Origin: Mycolicibacterium vinylchloridicum
GTDB lineage: Bacteria; Actinomycetota; Actinomycetes; Mycobacteriales; Mycobacteriaceae
Assembly (NCBI RefSeq): GCF_013404075.1
Contig: NZ_JACBJQ010000002.1
Location: forward strand, 186,001-250,000
Reading direction: 5' to 3'
Length of the DNA stretch: 64,000 nucleotides
Shown here: positions 43,282-52,821 of the stretch, in pieces
How positions within the stretch are numbered: position 1 is the stretch's first letter
Layout: each line of letters starts with the position of its first letter
The notes under the pieces: generated by a model
What the model was told of the DNA's origin: nothing
What the model saw: the letters and a program-made list of their open reading frames with translations, nothing else
Databases searched by the model: none
Translations under genes and position numbers: made by a program

Positions 43282-43306
43282 ACCCCGGTCATTGGCCGGG
43301 GTTTTT
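43282..43306 (+). terminator. Intrinsic terminator, probably the original tRNA-Leu terminator
   Basis: ACCCCGG-tcattgg-CCGGGGT followed by TTTTT (to 43306) is a canonical plus-strand intrinsic terminator. No plus-strand gene ends here now. Its distance from the right repeat (12 bp) suits a tRNA terminator displaced by an insertion. Confidence 0.75.
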
Positions 43307-43334
43307 CTGTTCGTTGTGCCAGTAGGTCCGGCTG

Positions 43335-44414
43335 TCATCGGATATCGGCGGAGTGCGACACCTGGTTCCCGCCGGCGCGTTTCGCCCGGTACATCGCGGC
43401 ATCGGCGGCCTCGATGAGCTCGTCGAGCAGCCGCAGGTTCGGCTGGGAGCCGTTGTCCAGCGGGGCGCAGGCGGTGCCGACGCTGGCGGTCACCGGCACC
43501 GGCAGCTCGGCGATCGCATGCCGCAGCCGTTCCGCGACGACTTCCGGCGGGTCGGGGTGGCCGACGTCGACGATGACAAATTCCTCTCCGCCGGACCTGC
43601 CGATGATGGCGGAGAGCCCACAGTTGTCGGCAAGAGCTTCGCTGATTTGGATCAGCGCCGCGTCGCCGGCCGCGTGGCCCTCGGTGTCGTTCAGCTTCTT
43701 GAAGCTGTCCAGGTCGATCACGATGACCATCAGCCGGCTGCCGTCGGTCGCGGGACGCATGATCAGCTCGTAGGCCGATTGTTGGAACGACCGCCGATTG
43801 TGTAAGCCGGTCAGGGGATCGCGGCCAGAACTGCGCAGATCGACGCGCAGCGTCTGGGCCAGTGACAAGACACCGAACGGCAGGCCGACGTTGAGCGTTG
43901 CCACGATCGACACCGCAGCGGCCGTCAAATAGAGGTCGCCCGTCGAGACGACGAGGCGGGCAGCCAGGACCACCGCGCAGACCGCGGCTACCGCACCATT
44001 GGCCATCACCTCATGGGCGGTGTGGAAATAGGCGACGAAGCCACCGATCACGGCGAACGTCGCGCACCCCATCAGCCCGACGTAGGCGTTCGAGTAGGAC
44101 AGCGCGGCGGCGGCAATGGTCGCGCTACAGATGAAGGAGAACAGCAGCGACTGCCGGCGCGTCGGCCAACGAAGCAGGAACGGCACCACAGCCGCGACCG
44201 CCAACGCGGCTGCGACGACACAGACGGTGACCGGTATCCGCCCGCTCGGCCCTTCCGGGCTCTTGATCATCGACGCGGTCGACCCGGCCAGAGCGAATGT
44301 CGCCGTGACGATCAGCGTGCGCCAGAGCCCCTGCTGGTTCCGTTCATGCAGATAGACGCTGATCCAGTCGTATTGGTCGGCGTGCCGGGTTGGCAGCGCT
44401 CCCCACCGAAGCAT
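43335..44414 (-). CDS. Membrane GGDEF diguanylate cyclase
   Basis: 359 residues. Five to six predicted membrane helices (residues ~30-190) precede a GGDEF domain (~195-350) with DPLTGLHNRR, IDLDSFKKLND and active-site GRSGGEEF (GGEEF is a functional variant). No canonical RxxD inhibitory site is seen immediately upstream. It probably makes c-di-GMP. It is similar in architecture and sequence to the gene at 54771. Confidence 0.9.
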   Translation of the reverse strand: MLRWGALPTRHADQYDWISVYLHERNQQGLWRTLIVTATFALAGSTASMIKSPEGPSGRIPVTVCVVAAALAVAAVVPFLLRWPTRRQSLLFSFICSATIAAAALSYSNAYVGLMGCATFAVIGGFVAYFHTAHEVMANGAVAAVCAVVLAARLVVSTGDLYLTAAAVSIVATLNVGLPFGVLSLAQTLRVDLRSSGRDPLTGLHNRRSFQQSAYELIMRPATDGSRLMVIVIDLDSFKKLNDTEGHAAGDAALIQISEALADNCGLSAIIGRSGGEEFVIVDVGHPDPPEVVAERLRHAIAELPVPVTASVGTACAPLDNGSQPNLRLLDELIEAADAAMYRAKRAGGNQVSHSADIR

Positions 44415-44489
44415 GTGTGAACCCCGTTCCCTCGGGACGTCGTTCCGTAACTTGCAGTACCAATTTTGCCGAGCCCGGACGGCAGACGC

Positions 44490-45812
44490 TCAGCGGTGGG
44501 TGGCTGAGCCCAGTTCGCGGTCGGCGTCGGGAGCCGCGACGGCATTGCGACCGGCTTGCTTGGCCTGGTACATCGCCGCGTCGGCTCGGGCCATGACCGC
44601 GACGCTCGCCTCGCCCGGAACCGATGAGGTGGCTCCGATGCTCAGCGTCGTCTGCACCGTCAGACCGAACTGATGGATCGGTTCGGCGGCCAGCCGGCGG
44701 ATCCGTTCGCCGATCTCGACGACCTCTTCGGGACTGCGCGCGCTCGGCAACACGATCAGCAGTTCGTCACCGCCGATGCGCCCGACCGTGTCGTCCAGGT
44801 GGACGCACTCGCGCATCCGGGCGGCGATCGTCGACAGCACGGCGTCGCCGACGGCATGCCCGCAGGTGTCGTTGATCTGTTTGAAGTGATCGATGTCGCA
44901 ATACAGAACGCCCACCATGGATCCGGGCGACCGGGGGGAGTTCAGCGCCGCGTCCAAACGCGCCAATGTCTCGGCGCGGTTGACCAGACCTGTCACGCTG
45001 TCGAACCGCGCGAGTTCTCTCAGCCGGTTGCGCATGTCGTCCACGGCGGCCGAGATTTCCGCGATCTCCCGGGGACCGCCGCGGCTGATGGGTTGGTCGT
45101 AGTCACCGTCGGCCACCGCGCGGACGGTGTCGACCAGTCGGGACACCGGTTGGGTGAGCATCCGCCGTACGGTGATGACGGAGCCGATCACCGCGGCCGC
45201 CAGAAGGCCTATCGCCACGTACTGGCTGATGTTCGCGGTCCGCAGCACCGAATGGATGTGTCGAATTTCCGCGTCGATCAGGATGTCGATCTGAGCATTG
45301 AGAGCGCGGAACCGTTCGCGGAGCTTGTCGAACAGGATCTTCGCCTCGAGCACCATCTGATCGAGTTGGGCGCGCGCGACCTGCCCGGCGCGGAGCGCGG
45401 CGATCTGAGGGGCGGCCGCCCGAGTGTTCCAGAGCGCTGCGGCGGCCAGCTCGTCCTCGTACAGGGTGAGGAGCCGGTCGGCAGCGGGCATCCCGGCAAG
45501 CTCTCGATGAAGTTCGGGGACAAGGCGATTCGCGGTGGCGGCACCCGCCTCGTACAGTTCGAGCGCGACCGTGTTGCCGGTCAGCAGAAATGCCCGCTGC
45601 CCGGTTTCTTGGTCGACGTACGCGCGGCTCAATTCAGCGGTCTGAGACCGGATCGGGATGAGCCGATCGCTCAAGTTGTGGACGGCGCGCGCGACGGACA
45701 TCCGGCCCTCTATCGAGGCGGCCATCGTCGCGACGAAAACCAGCGCGATGACCCCGACACAACAGAAGATCAGTGTCCGAAGCGACAGCCGCCGTTCGCT
45801 CGAACCAGCCAC
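44490..45812 (-). CDS. CHASE3-HAMP-GGDEF signalling protein
   Basis: 440 residues. Membrane helix 1 (~13-32), an extracytoplasmic CHASE3-like helical sensor containing VDQETGQRAFLLTGN, helix 2 (~197-217), a HAMP domain with PVSRLVDTVRAVADGDYDQPI, then GGDEF with DSVTGLVNRA, CDIDHFKQIND and GRIGGDELLIVL. The active-site motif ends GGDEL rather than GGDEF; this may lower activity. The ligand is unknown. Confidence 0.9.
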   Translation of the reverse strand: MAGSSERRLSLRTLIFCCVGVIALVFVATMAASIEGRMSVARAVHNLSDRLIPIRSQTAELSRAYVDQETGQRAFLLTGNTVALELYEAGAATANRLVPELHRELAGMPAADRLLTLYEDELAAAALWNTRAAAPQIAALRAGQVARAQLDQMVLEAKILFDKLRERFRALNAQIDILIDAEIRHIHSVLRTANISQYVAIGLLAAAVIGSVITVRRMLTQPVSRLVDTVRAVADGDYDQPISRGGPREIAEISAAVDDMRNRLRELARFDSVTGLVNRAETLARLDAALNSPRSPGSMVGVLYCDIDHFKQINDTCGHAVGDAVLSTIAARMRECVHLDDTVGRIGGDELLIVLPSARSPEEVVEIGERIRRLAAEPIHQFGLTVQTTLSIGATSSVPGEASVAVMARADAAMYQAKQAGRNAVAAPDADRELGSATHR

Positions 45813-45851
45813 AGCCTTGAAGATTAGGTCACCGGTGTCTGCCCAGGGCGC

Positions 45852-48563
45852 TTAATCCACGTCCCGTCCGGCGATTGCCCGCCAGACCCGAGCCGGCGTC
45901 ATCGGCAGCCGGTACAACCGCGCCCCGCAGGCGTCCGCGATCGCATTGGCCAGTGCCGGTGCCACCGGGTTGTACGGAGACTCGCTCATCGACTTCGCGC
46001 CCATCGGCCCGAGTTCGTCGTAGGTGTCGGCGAAAAGGACCTCGGTGACCGGCACGTCGGCCAGCTGTGGGATGTGGTAGTCACGCAGTGCCGGGTTGAC
46101 GACGGCGCCGTCGGGTCCGATCTGAACCTCTTCGTAGAGGGACGACCCGATGGCCTGTGCCACGCCGCCTTCCACCTGGCCGCGGCACTGCTCGGCGTTC
46201 AACACCACCCCGGCGTCGGCCGCCTGTATCGAGCGCAGAATCACAACCTGGCCCGTCTGGATGTTCACTGCCACCCGGAAGGCCTGGACGTTGAACGCCA
46301 CCGAGCGCGGATCCCCGTCATGACGGCCGCGCCCGGTCAGGCCGGCCGGCAGGCGGGCGAAGTCCACGAACTCGTCGCCGCACTGGACTCCGTGCTGGCT
46401 CAGAGTGCACGAGGCCCTGGGGGCGCCGGTCAACTCCGCCGCGGCCGAGATCAACAAGGCGCGCAAGTCCTCGCAGGCGTCGAGAACAGCCCGCCCGGCT
46501 ACGACGGTGCCGGCGGAGCCGAACGCCCCGGTGTCGTAACCGACTGCGTCGGTGTCGGATTGGCGGATGACGACGCGGTCGGCGGCGGTGCTCAGTGCGG
46601 CCGCCGCGAGTTGGGCGTGCACCGTGGTCGTGCCGTTGCCGAACTCGGCGGTTCCCACGGCCAGGGTGTAGACGCCGTCGGGGTCAACGGAGATCTCGGC
46701 TTCGGCGAAGTGGCCACGCGGCGGGAGCGTAGCGATCATCGCCAGTGCCATACCCTCGCCGACCCGCCACTGGCTGCCCTCCGGAGGCTCCAGACCGCCG
46801 GTGCTCGAGAGGGCCCCCTGTGCGAGGTCGAGGCACTGATCCAGCCCGTAGCTGCCGAAGACGAGGTCGTCGTTGTGATCGTGGGCATCCACGAAGGGGT
46901 CGCCGGGCACCACCACGTTGCGGCGACGGAGTTCGAAGGCGTCGACGCCCAACCGGCGGGCGAGCATGTCGAGGGCCGACTCCACCGCGAAGATCACCTG
47001 GCCGAGCCCGTATCCGCGGAAGGCACCCGAGGGAAGGTTGTTGGTGTACACCGACTGGGCGTCCACTCGCTTGTTCGCACACCGATAGACCGAGACCGAT
47101 TCACTACAGCCGTGGAACATCGAGCCGGGGCTGTGGTTCCCGTACGCCCCGGCGTCGGTCAGCACGTCGATCCCCAGCGCTGTCAGCCGTCCGGCCGCGT
47201 CGGCCGCGACGGTCACGTCGACCCGGAAGGGGTGCCGGCAGGGTGCCATGGTGAACTGGTCGGACCGGCTGAACTCATAACGCACGGGCCGCCCCAGTCG
47301 CAACACCGCCAGTGCGACGATGTCCTCGCACAACATCTCCTGCTTGGCGCCGAAGCCGCCTCCGACCCGCTTGGTCAGTACATGCACCGACGCGCGGTCC
47401 AGGCCGAAGACATGGCACAGCTCGTCGCGAACCAGGAATGGCACCTGGGAACTGGTCCGAATCACCAAGCGGCCCTGGTCATCACGCCAGCCGGTGCAGC
47501 CGTGGGTTTCGAGGTGGGCGTGCTGGACTCGCTGGGTGCGCCATCTCCCCCGCACCACCGCGCCACCCGATGCAATCGCTGCCGCCACCCCGGCATCGAC
47601 ATCGCCGGTGCCGCCGTGCAACTCGGCGACAACATTGCGGGACGGGTCGGCGATGCGCGCTTGACTGCCCTTCTCGCCGTGCACCAACGGCGCTCCCGGT
47701 GCGCGAGCCTCTTCGGGATCGAAAACCGCCGGCAACTCTTGATAGTCGACAATAATTGCACCGCAGGCCTTTTCAGCGATTGCTGCGCTGTCAGCGACCA
47801 CGGCGGCCACCCGCTGGCCGACGAATCGGACGACATCGTCGAGGACGTAGGTGTCGTCGGGATCGTCGGTACGGGATTCGTGCCGGGCAACCGAGAACGC
47901 CACCTCGGGGCTGTCCAGATGGGTGAGGACCAGGTGCACGCCGGGTATAGCCGACGCGGCGGTGGTGTCGATCGCCACGATCCGGGCGTGCGCCACCGGG
48001 CTCCCGAGTACGGCGATGTGCAGCAGACCTTCTGGCGCAAAGTCCATGGTGTACTGCTCGGTTCCGGTCACCACGCGCGGCCCGGCGGGAGCGCCGATGG
48101 AACGGCCGGCGTCACCCCCGTCCGGTTTGTCGATGTTGACCTTGCCCGCCAGCGCATCGGTGATTGCGCGATAGCCGGTACAGCGGCACAGGTTGCCTTT
48201 CAGATGCTGGGGCAGCTCCGCGAGCTGGTCTTCAGTCAGCGTCGAGGCAGTGGTGACCATGCCGGCCGTGCAGAACCCGCACTGGAAACCGGCGGATTCG
48301 ACGAAGGCGCGTTGCGTTGGATGCAGGTTGTCGGGTGTGCCCAGCCCGGCGGCGGTGGTGACGGTACGGCCCGCCGCGCGGAAGGCCGGATACACGCACG
48401 AATGCACCGCGTCTCCGTCGAGAAGCACGGTGCAGGCGCCGCAGTCGCCGGCGTCGCAACCCTTCTTGACCTCGAAGTGGCCGCGCTCCCGCAGATAGGT
48501 ACGAAGGCACTGGCCAGGTGTGGGGTCGTCGGAGTATTCGCGATCGTTGACGGTGAACTTCAT
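45852..48563 (-). CDS. Xanthine dehydrogenase, fused [2Fe-2S] and molybdopterin subunits
   Basis: 903 residues. The N-terminal 2Fe-2S ferredoxin domain has C36, C41, C44 and C56. The second cluster domain has C95, C98, C126 and C128 (GFCTA, CRCTG). From ~160 the molybdopterin domain begins with RVVTGTEQYTMDF, then VGGGFGAK, GAFRGYG and the catalytic-Glu region GAKSMSESP. It oxidises hypoxanthine/xanthine to urate with FAD supplied by the overlapping upstream gene (ATGA). The substrate is inferred from the purine cluster; other aldehyde-oxidase-like substrates cannot be excluded. Confidence 0.9.
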   Translation of the reverse strand: MKFTVNDREYSDDPTPGQCLRTYLRERGHFEVKKGCDAGDCGACTVLLDGDAVHSCVYPAFRAAGRTVTTAAGLGTPDNLHPTQRAFVESAGFQCGFCTAGMVTTASTLTEDQLAELPQHLKGNLCRCTGYRAITDALAGKVNIDKPDGGDAGRSIGAPAGPRVVTGTEQYTMDFAPEGLLHIAVLGSPVAHARIVAIDTTAASAIPGVHLVLTHLDSPEVAFSVARHESRTDDPDDTYVLDDVVRFVGQRVAAVVADSAAIAEKACGAIIVDYQELPAVFDPEEARAPGAPLVHGEKGSQARIADPSRNVVAELHGGTGDVDAGVAAAIASGGAVVRGRWRTQRVQHAHLETHGCTGWRDDQGRLVIRTSSQVPFLVRDELCHVFGLDRASVHVLTKRVGGGFGAKQEMLCEDIVALAVLRLGRPVRYEFSRSDQFTMAPCRHPFRVDVTVAADAAGRLTALGIDVLTDAGAYGNHSPGSMFHGCSESVSVYRCANKRVDAQSVYTNNLPSGAFRGYGLGQVIFAVESALDMLARRLGVDAFELRRRNVVVPGDPFVDAHDHNDDLVFGSYGLDQCLDLAQGALSSTGGLEPPEGSQWRVGEGMALAMIATLPPRGHFAEAEISVDPDGVYTLAVGTAEFGNGTTTVHAQLAAAALSTAADRVVIRQSDTDAVGYDTGAFGSAGTVVAGRAVLDACEDLRALLISAAAELTGAPRASCTLSQHGVQCGDEFVDFARLPAGLTGRGRHDGDPRSVAFNVQAFRVAVNIQTGQVVILRSIQAADAGVVLNAEQCRGQVEGGVAQAIGSSLYEEVQIGPDGAVVNPALRDYHIPQLADVPVTEVLFADTYDELGPMGAKSMSESPYNPVAPALANAIADACGARLYRLPMTPARVWRAIAGRDVD

Positions 48564-49393
48564 GACAGTTCGTTTCGCACTTGCTCAGCCAGCACCGAGG
48601 TGACTGCGGCTCGCCAGTCGGGGTCGCCGTGAACATCGCTGGTCCACGCATCGTCGGGAATGGCCGCGCACGCGGCGCCAACAGTTTCCGCGTCGGGGAC
48701 GCCGGGAAACTCGAACACGAAGGGCCGAACGGTAGCGGCCGTGACGGACAGGACAAACGCGCCACCGTCCTGCTCAGCGTCGCGTCTGCCGATAACTACG
48801 ACGCTGGACCGGCCCAGAGACGACGGCGCGATCTTGCGAAACGCGGTGCGGCCTCGCAGTGCGGAACCGGGCAGCCGGACAGCGCGCAAGACCTCGCCGG
48901 GAGCGAGCACGTTGTCCGCCGAGCCGGTGACGAATTCGGTTATGGCAAGCTGGTATTCGCTCCCGTCGGGCCGCCACACGGTCAAGGTGCCGTCCAGCGC
49001 GGATACCAGCGAGATCATCGCGCCGGCTGGAAACGACAGACAGATGTTTCCGCCGATCGTCGCGATCCGCCAGATCTTGAACGAAGCCAGCAACGCAGAA
49101 CAGCATTGATGTAGCAGCGGCGCTGCCACCCAGTCGGGATGGCTGCGAGCAAGCTGGTCGGACAATGCCGAGATTTCAGATAATGTGCATGTTGCGGCGA
49201 GCTCGATCCCGCTGTCACTCAGAGCGATTGGCTCCCAGCCGAGGCGCGTGATGTCCACCAGGCGGCGAACGTGCGGCTGTGGCTGGGAGAACAGCCAGGT
49301 TCCCCCGGCCAGGATCGCGTCGCCACGCTGCAAGGCCGACAGGTCAGCACGGCTGGCAGGAATGCTCACCGTCTCGACGCTGATCAGGTCCAT
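48560..49393 (-). CDS. Xanthine dehydrogenase FAD-binding subunit
   Basis: 277 residues from ATG 49393 (MDLISVETVSIPASRADL). It has the FAD-binding motif ILAGGTWLF, IATIGGNICLSFPAG and a C-terminal CO-dehydrogenase flavoprotein-like domain. It passes electrons from the FeS-Mo protein encoded by the overlapping downstream gene. It is divergent from guaD across a 78-bp gap that likely holds both promoters. Confidence 0.88.
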   Translation of the reverse strand: MDLISVETVSIPASRADLSALQRGDAILAGGTWLFSQPQPHVRRLVDITRLGWEPIALSDSGIELAATCTLSEISALSDQLARSHPDWVAAPLLHQCCSALLASFKIWRIATIGGNICLSFPAGAMISLVSALDGTLTVWRPDGSEYQLAITEFVTGSADNVLAPGEVLRAVRLPGSALRGRTAFRKIAPSSLGRSSVVVIGRRDAEQDGGAFVLSVTAATVRPFVFEFPGVPDAETVGAACAAIPDDAWTSDVHGDPDWRAAVTSVLAEQVRNELS

Positions 49394-49471
49394 CAAACGA
49401 CCGTAATCTCCGCGCGGGCGTCGCGCACGTTCACGCACTGCGCTGCACGCCGGCAGCGGTGACAATTGCTG

Positions 49472-50839
49472 ATGCGCGCATTTCGGGGACATCTGCTCCA
49501 CATCGGCGGTGCACCGCGACTGGCCCAGGCACGTGATCATCTGGTGAGTCACCCGGACGGCGTACTGGTGGTCGATGCCGACGGCCGGATCGTGTACAGC
49601 GGCGAATTCTCCGGTATGCCAGCAGGAGCCGAGGTAGTGGACTGCCGGCCCGGCTTTCTGCTGCCTGGATTTGTCGACACCCACATCCACTTCCCCCAGA
49701 CCTATTGCACCAATGCGCATGGTGGTGGCCAACTCCTCGACTGGCTGGAGCGCTGTGTCTTCCCCGCCGAAAGTCGGCTCTCGGATCCGGACCACGCAGT
49801 GACAGCGGCGCGCGACTTCTGTCGGCGCAGAATCGATGTCGGCACCACCGCCGCGATGGTCTTCGGCTCGGCGTTTCCACACGCTCAGGACGCGCTCTTC
49901 GAGGAGTCGTTGCGTGTCGGATTACGTACCGTCTCGGGCCGTGGAATCCAGACCGTGGGTCCGGATTCGGCGATCGAGCTGATCACCGATGAGCACGCCG
50001 CGATTGCCTTGACAGAAGCCGAAATAGCCCGTTGGCATGCGTGCGACACCGGTGACCCCTCGACCGCGCTGGTTCATGTGGCCGTGGTTCCCCGATTCGC
50101 GCTGTCGGTGACGGCCCGCACGTTGCATTCGCTCGGCGAGCTCTACGACTCGGTGCGTGGGCGCGGCGTGTACTTCCACACCCATATTTCGGAGAACGTC
50201 GATGAAGTCGCGGCGGTGCGGACTGCCTACGGCGTGCGTTCCTACCTCGACACCTATGACGGCCGGTTCGGGACGGGGCCGACACCGGCAGGCAAGTCAC
50301 TGCTGGGTCCCCGCAGTGTCCTTGCACACGCCGTGCACTGCACCGACGAGGAGTTGGCCCGGATGGCCCAAACCGAAACGTCCATCGCGCATTGCCCGAC
50401 GTCCCAGTTGTTCCTCGGATCGGGCACCATGCCGTGGCGACGCACGACCGGTAGTGGGGTGACCGTCGCATTGGGTACCGATGTCTCCGGCGGCGACGAA
50501 TGGCTGATCTCCCGGGTCGCCAACGACTGTTTCAAGGTGCACATCTCCGAGCCCGGTGACGCCGGATTGTCGGTACCTGCAGCAGAGCTGTTGTTCACCG
50601 CGACCCTCGCCGGGGCACGGGCACTGGGTCTGGAGGACCGGACCGGCAACCTGGACGCCGGTAAGGAGGCCGACTTCCTGGTGGTCGATCCTCAACAACA
50701 GGTCGTGTTGCCGGGCGTGTTGGCCGCCATCGATCCCCATGATGCGGAGCGGCTGGCGTTCACACTGCTGACCGGCATGCGCGAGGCGTCGATCACCGAG
50801 GTCTATGTGCGCGGTCGGCGGGTCAACTCGCAGGAGTGA
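49472..50839 (+). CDS. guaD: Guanine deaminase
   Basis: 455 residues from ATG 49472. A metal-dependent amidohydrolase with the metal-binding THIHFPQTYC segment, HTHISENVDE, HAVHCTDEE and the catalytic Asp in ALGTDVSGG. GuaD-type features PQTY and CPTSQLFLGSG are clear. It converts guanine to xanthine, the substrate of the adjacent xanthine dehydrogenase. Its 3' end overlaps hpxO by 17 bp on the opposite strand. Confidence 0.92.
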   Translation: MRAFRGHLLHIGGAPRLAQARDHLVSHPDGVLVVDADGRIVYSGEFSGMPAGAEVVDCRPGFLLPGFVDTHIHFPQTYCTNAHGGGQLLDWLERCVFPAESRLSDPDHAVTAARDFCRRRIDVGTTAAMVFGSAFPHAQDALFEESLRVGLRTVSGRGIQTVGPDSAIELITDEHAAIALTEAEIARWHACDTGDPSTALVHVAVVPRFALSVTARTLHSLGELYDSVRGRGVYFHTHISENVDEVAAVRTAYGVRSYLDTYDGRFGTGPTPAGKSLLGPRSVLAHAVHCTDEELARMAQTETSIAHCPTSQLFLGSGTMPWRRTTGSGVTVALGTDVSGGDEWLISRVANDCFKVHISEPGDAGLSVPAAELLFTATLAGARALGLEDRTGNLDAGKEADFLVVDPQQQVVLPGVLAAIDPHDAERLAFTLLTGMREASITEVYVRGRRVNSQE

Positions 50840-51989
50840 GTGGGCCACCGAGGATGTTGCCGACAATCCCGCGAATAACGTTGGTGCCATCCTCTTTTCG
50901 CAGATCGGAATACCAGGCCGCGGTCGCCGCAGGATCTTTGGCGTGCATCAGGTCGCACCGTTTGCGAGCCCGCAGCACCAGGTCGCCGGCCCGTTCGACC
51001 CGCGCCTTTGCATAGGCCGCCAGCGCGCCGTGGACATCGTCGGGGAGGTCGCGCAGCGCCCATTGCAGAGCGATGGCGTCTTCCATGGCCGAACACCCGC
51101 CCTGGCCGATGTCGGGGGTCGTGTTGTGTGCGGCGTCGCCGAGCAGGGCCACCCGGCCTTTGACCCACGTGTCGAACGGGTCGAGATCCAAGATCTCCAC
51201 CCGGTTGGTCGTCATCGGGTCGAGCTGGTCGATCAGGACCTGCACGCCGGGGGCCCAGTCCGCGAAATGTGATCGTAGAACCTCACGCGCACTGCCCTTT
51301 TCGTACGAGACGCCCTGTGGTTCGACGACGTCGAAGAAGAAGTAGAACCGTCCGTCGGCCACCGGCATCGCCGACACCCGTTTTCCGTCACCGACATAGA
51401 CGGTCCACTCGGTGGCGGGACTGATCCGCTCGTCGATGTCAACGAGACCGTTGTAGTTGACGTAACCGGCGTAGCGCCGGGTGACGGGCCCACCCAGAAC
51501 GTATTCGCGGGTGATGGAGCTGGCGCCGTCGGCACCGATGATGATGTCGGCGCTGACCGTGGTCCCGTCGGCGAAGGTCGCGGTTGCGGCGTCCACACCG
51601 TCGGCGATGCTGACCATCTTCATGCCGAAGTTGATCTCGTCGATGCCGTAAGCCTCCATCAGCATTGACTGCAGTTCCGCGCGTGCGATCGGATAGGGCC
51701 GCTGGCCCACCTGGTCGATCAGCGGTTGCATCGAGAAGCGGCACATCGTCTCGCCAGTGCGGGCCTCGACGTAACTCATCGTGTCGACGATTCCGCCGAG
51801 TCGCGCGGTCTGCTGTTCCAGCCCCAGGTAATTGAGGCATTTGACGCCATTGGACCACACCGAGATCGCCGCACCCACCGGTTTGTTCTCGGTGACGCGC
51901 TCATAGACTTCGGTCTCGATCCCGATCTGGCGCAATGCGATTGCCGCACTCATGCCGCCCATTCCGGCGCCGATGACGACCACCTTCAC
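50823..51989 (-). CDS. hpxO: FAD-dependent urate hydroxylase
   Basis: 388 residues, a class A flavin monooxygenase. It has GAGMGGMSAA (9-18 region), GADGASS and GDAAHNTTPDIGQGG motifs, and the HpxO-like stretch NGVKCLNYLGL. It oxidises urate to 5-hydroxyisourate with NADH, replacing a cofactor-free uricase. It is the last gene of the permease-uraD-hiuH-hpxO operon, 3 bp after hiuH. Confidence 0.93.
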   Translation of the reverse strand: MKVVVIGAGMGGMSAAIALRQIGIETEVYERVTENKPVGAAISVWSNGVKCLNYLGLEQQTARLGGIVDTMSYVEARTGETMCRFSMQPLIDQVGQRPYPIARAELQSMLMEAYGIDEINFGMKMVSIADGVDAATATFADGTTVSADIIIGADGASSITREYVLGGPVTRRYAGYVNYNGLVDIDERISPATEWTVYVGDGKRVSAMPVADGRFYFFFDVVEPQGVSYEKGSAREVLRSHFADWAPGVQVLIDQLDPMTTNRVEILDLDPFDTWVKGRVALLGDAAHNTTPDIGQGGCSAMEDAIALQWALRDLPDDVHGALAAYAKARVERAGDLVLRARKRCDLMHAKDPAATAAWYSDLRKEDGTNVIRGIVGNILGGPLTPAS

Positions 51990-51992
51990 TGT

Positions 51993-52313
51993 TCAGCTCC
52001 CTCGATAGGTTGAGTAGGAGTACGGCGACAGCAACAAGGGGACGTGATGGTGCGCCGCGGCATCCCTGATCTCGAAGGCGACGGTGACCTCGGGGTAGAA
52101 CGTGGTGATTCCGTCAGCCGCGAAGTAGCTGCCGGTGTCGAAGCTGATTCGATAGCAGCCTTCGCCCAATTCTCCTCCGAGCGAATCGATCCGGCCGTCG
52201 TCGTCGGTGCGCCCCGATGCCAGCACGGCACCATGGGCATCGGTGAGCGTCACGTCGACGGCGACCGCGGGTGTTCCGGTGACAGCGTTGAGGACATGCG
52301 TGGAAAGGCTCAT
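51993..52313 (-). CDS. hiuH: 5-hydroxyisourate hydrolase (transthyretin-like)
   Basis: 106 residues with the N-terminal STHVLNAVTGTPA motif (catalytic His), a FYPEVTVAFEI strand, AAHHHVPLLLSP, and the diagnostic C-terminal YRGS tetrapeptide. It hydrolyses 5-hydroxyisourate to OHCU. It is 7 bp downstream of uraD. Confidence 0.96.
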   Translation of the reverse strand: MSLSTHVLNAVTGTPAVAVDVTLTDAHGAVLASGRTDDDGRIDSLGGELGEGCYRISFDTGSYFAADGITTFYPEVTVAFEIRDAAAHHHVPLLLSPYSYSTYRGS

Positions 52314-52320
52314 GAGCTCA

Positions 52321-52821
52321 TTATTCGGCAGGCTCGCTCAACAACCGCTGCAGCCGCAGTCGGTTGATCTTGCCGAGTTCGCTGCGCATGACCCGGCGCT
52401 CGGTGTCCGGGTCATTCTGGAGTCGCTCGGTGAGAATGGCCAGCAGCTCCTCGGCCGAGCGGCCACTGGCGCAGACGAGATAGACGTAACCGAAGCGGTC
52501 CTCGTATTCGGCATTCCGCGTGGCCAATTCGGCCCGGATGTCGTCGCCCGCGGTGGCGACCGCCGCCTGCTCGCGCGCTGAAGACGGATTGTCAGGCCGG
52601 GCGCCGATCCGCGGATGGCCGTCGAGTGCGGCGTCGATCTCGGCATCGGGCAGTTCGGCCAGCACCCGGTCGGCGCGATCCAGGAGCGCGTCGACATCGG
52701 GGAACGGGGAGCCGGCCAAGACCCGTCGCGCCCAGATGGGCGAGGTGCACACCTCGAACAACAGGTGCATCTGCTGGCGCTCGGAAGCCCGGTTGAAGCC
52801 TTCGAGCCCGATTGCCCTCAC
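52321..52821 (-). CDS. uraD: OHCU decarboxylase
   Basis: 166 residues (GTG start). It has the catalytic HP motif in LDGHPRIGARPD, then GYVYLVCASGRSAEELL and the C-terminal ELGKINRLRLQRLL. It decarboxylates 2-oxo-4-hydroxy-4-carboxy-5-ureidoimidazoline to S-allantoin. The start overlaps the permease stop by GTGA. Confidence 0.93.
   Translation of the reverse strand: MRAIGLEGFNRASERQQMHLLFEVCTSPIWARRVLAGSPFPDVDALLDRADRVLAELPDAEIDAALDGHPRIGARPDNPSSAREQAAVATAGDDIRAELATRNAEYEDRFGYVYLVCASGRSAEELLAILTERLQNDPDTERRVMRSELGKINRLRLQRLLSEPAE

Noticed and set aside
46074..48632. 852-codon plus-strand frame opposite the xanthine dehydrogenase gene
   Set aside because: Composition artefact; the minus-strand product has all cofactor ligands in order.
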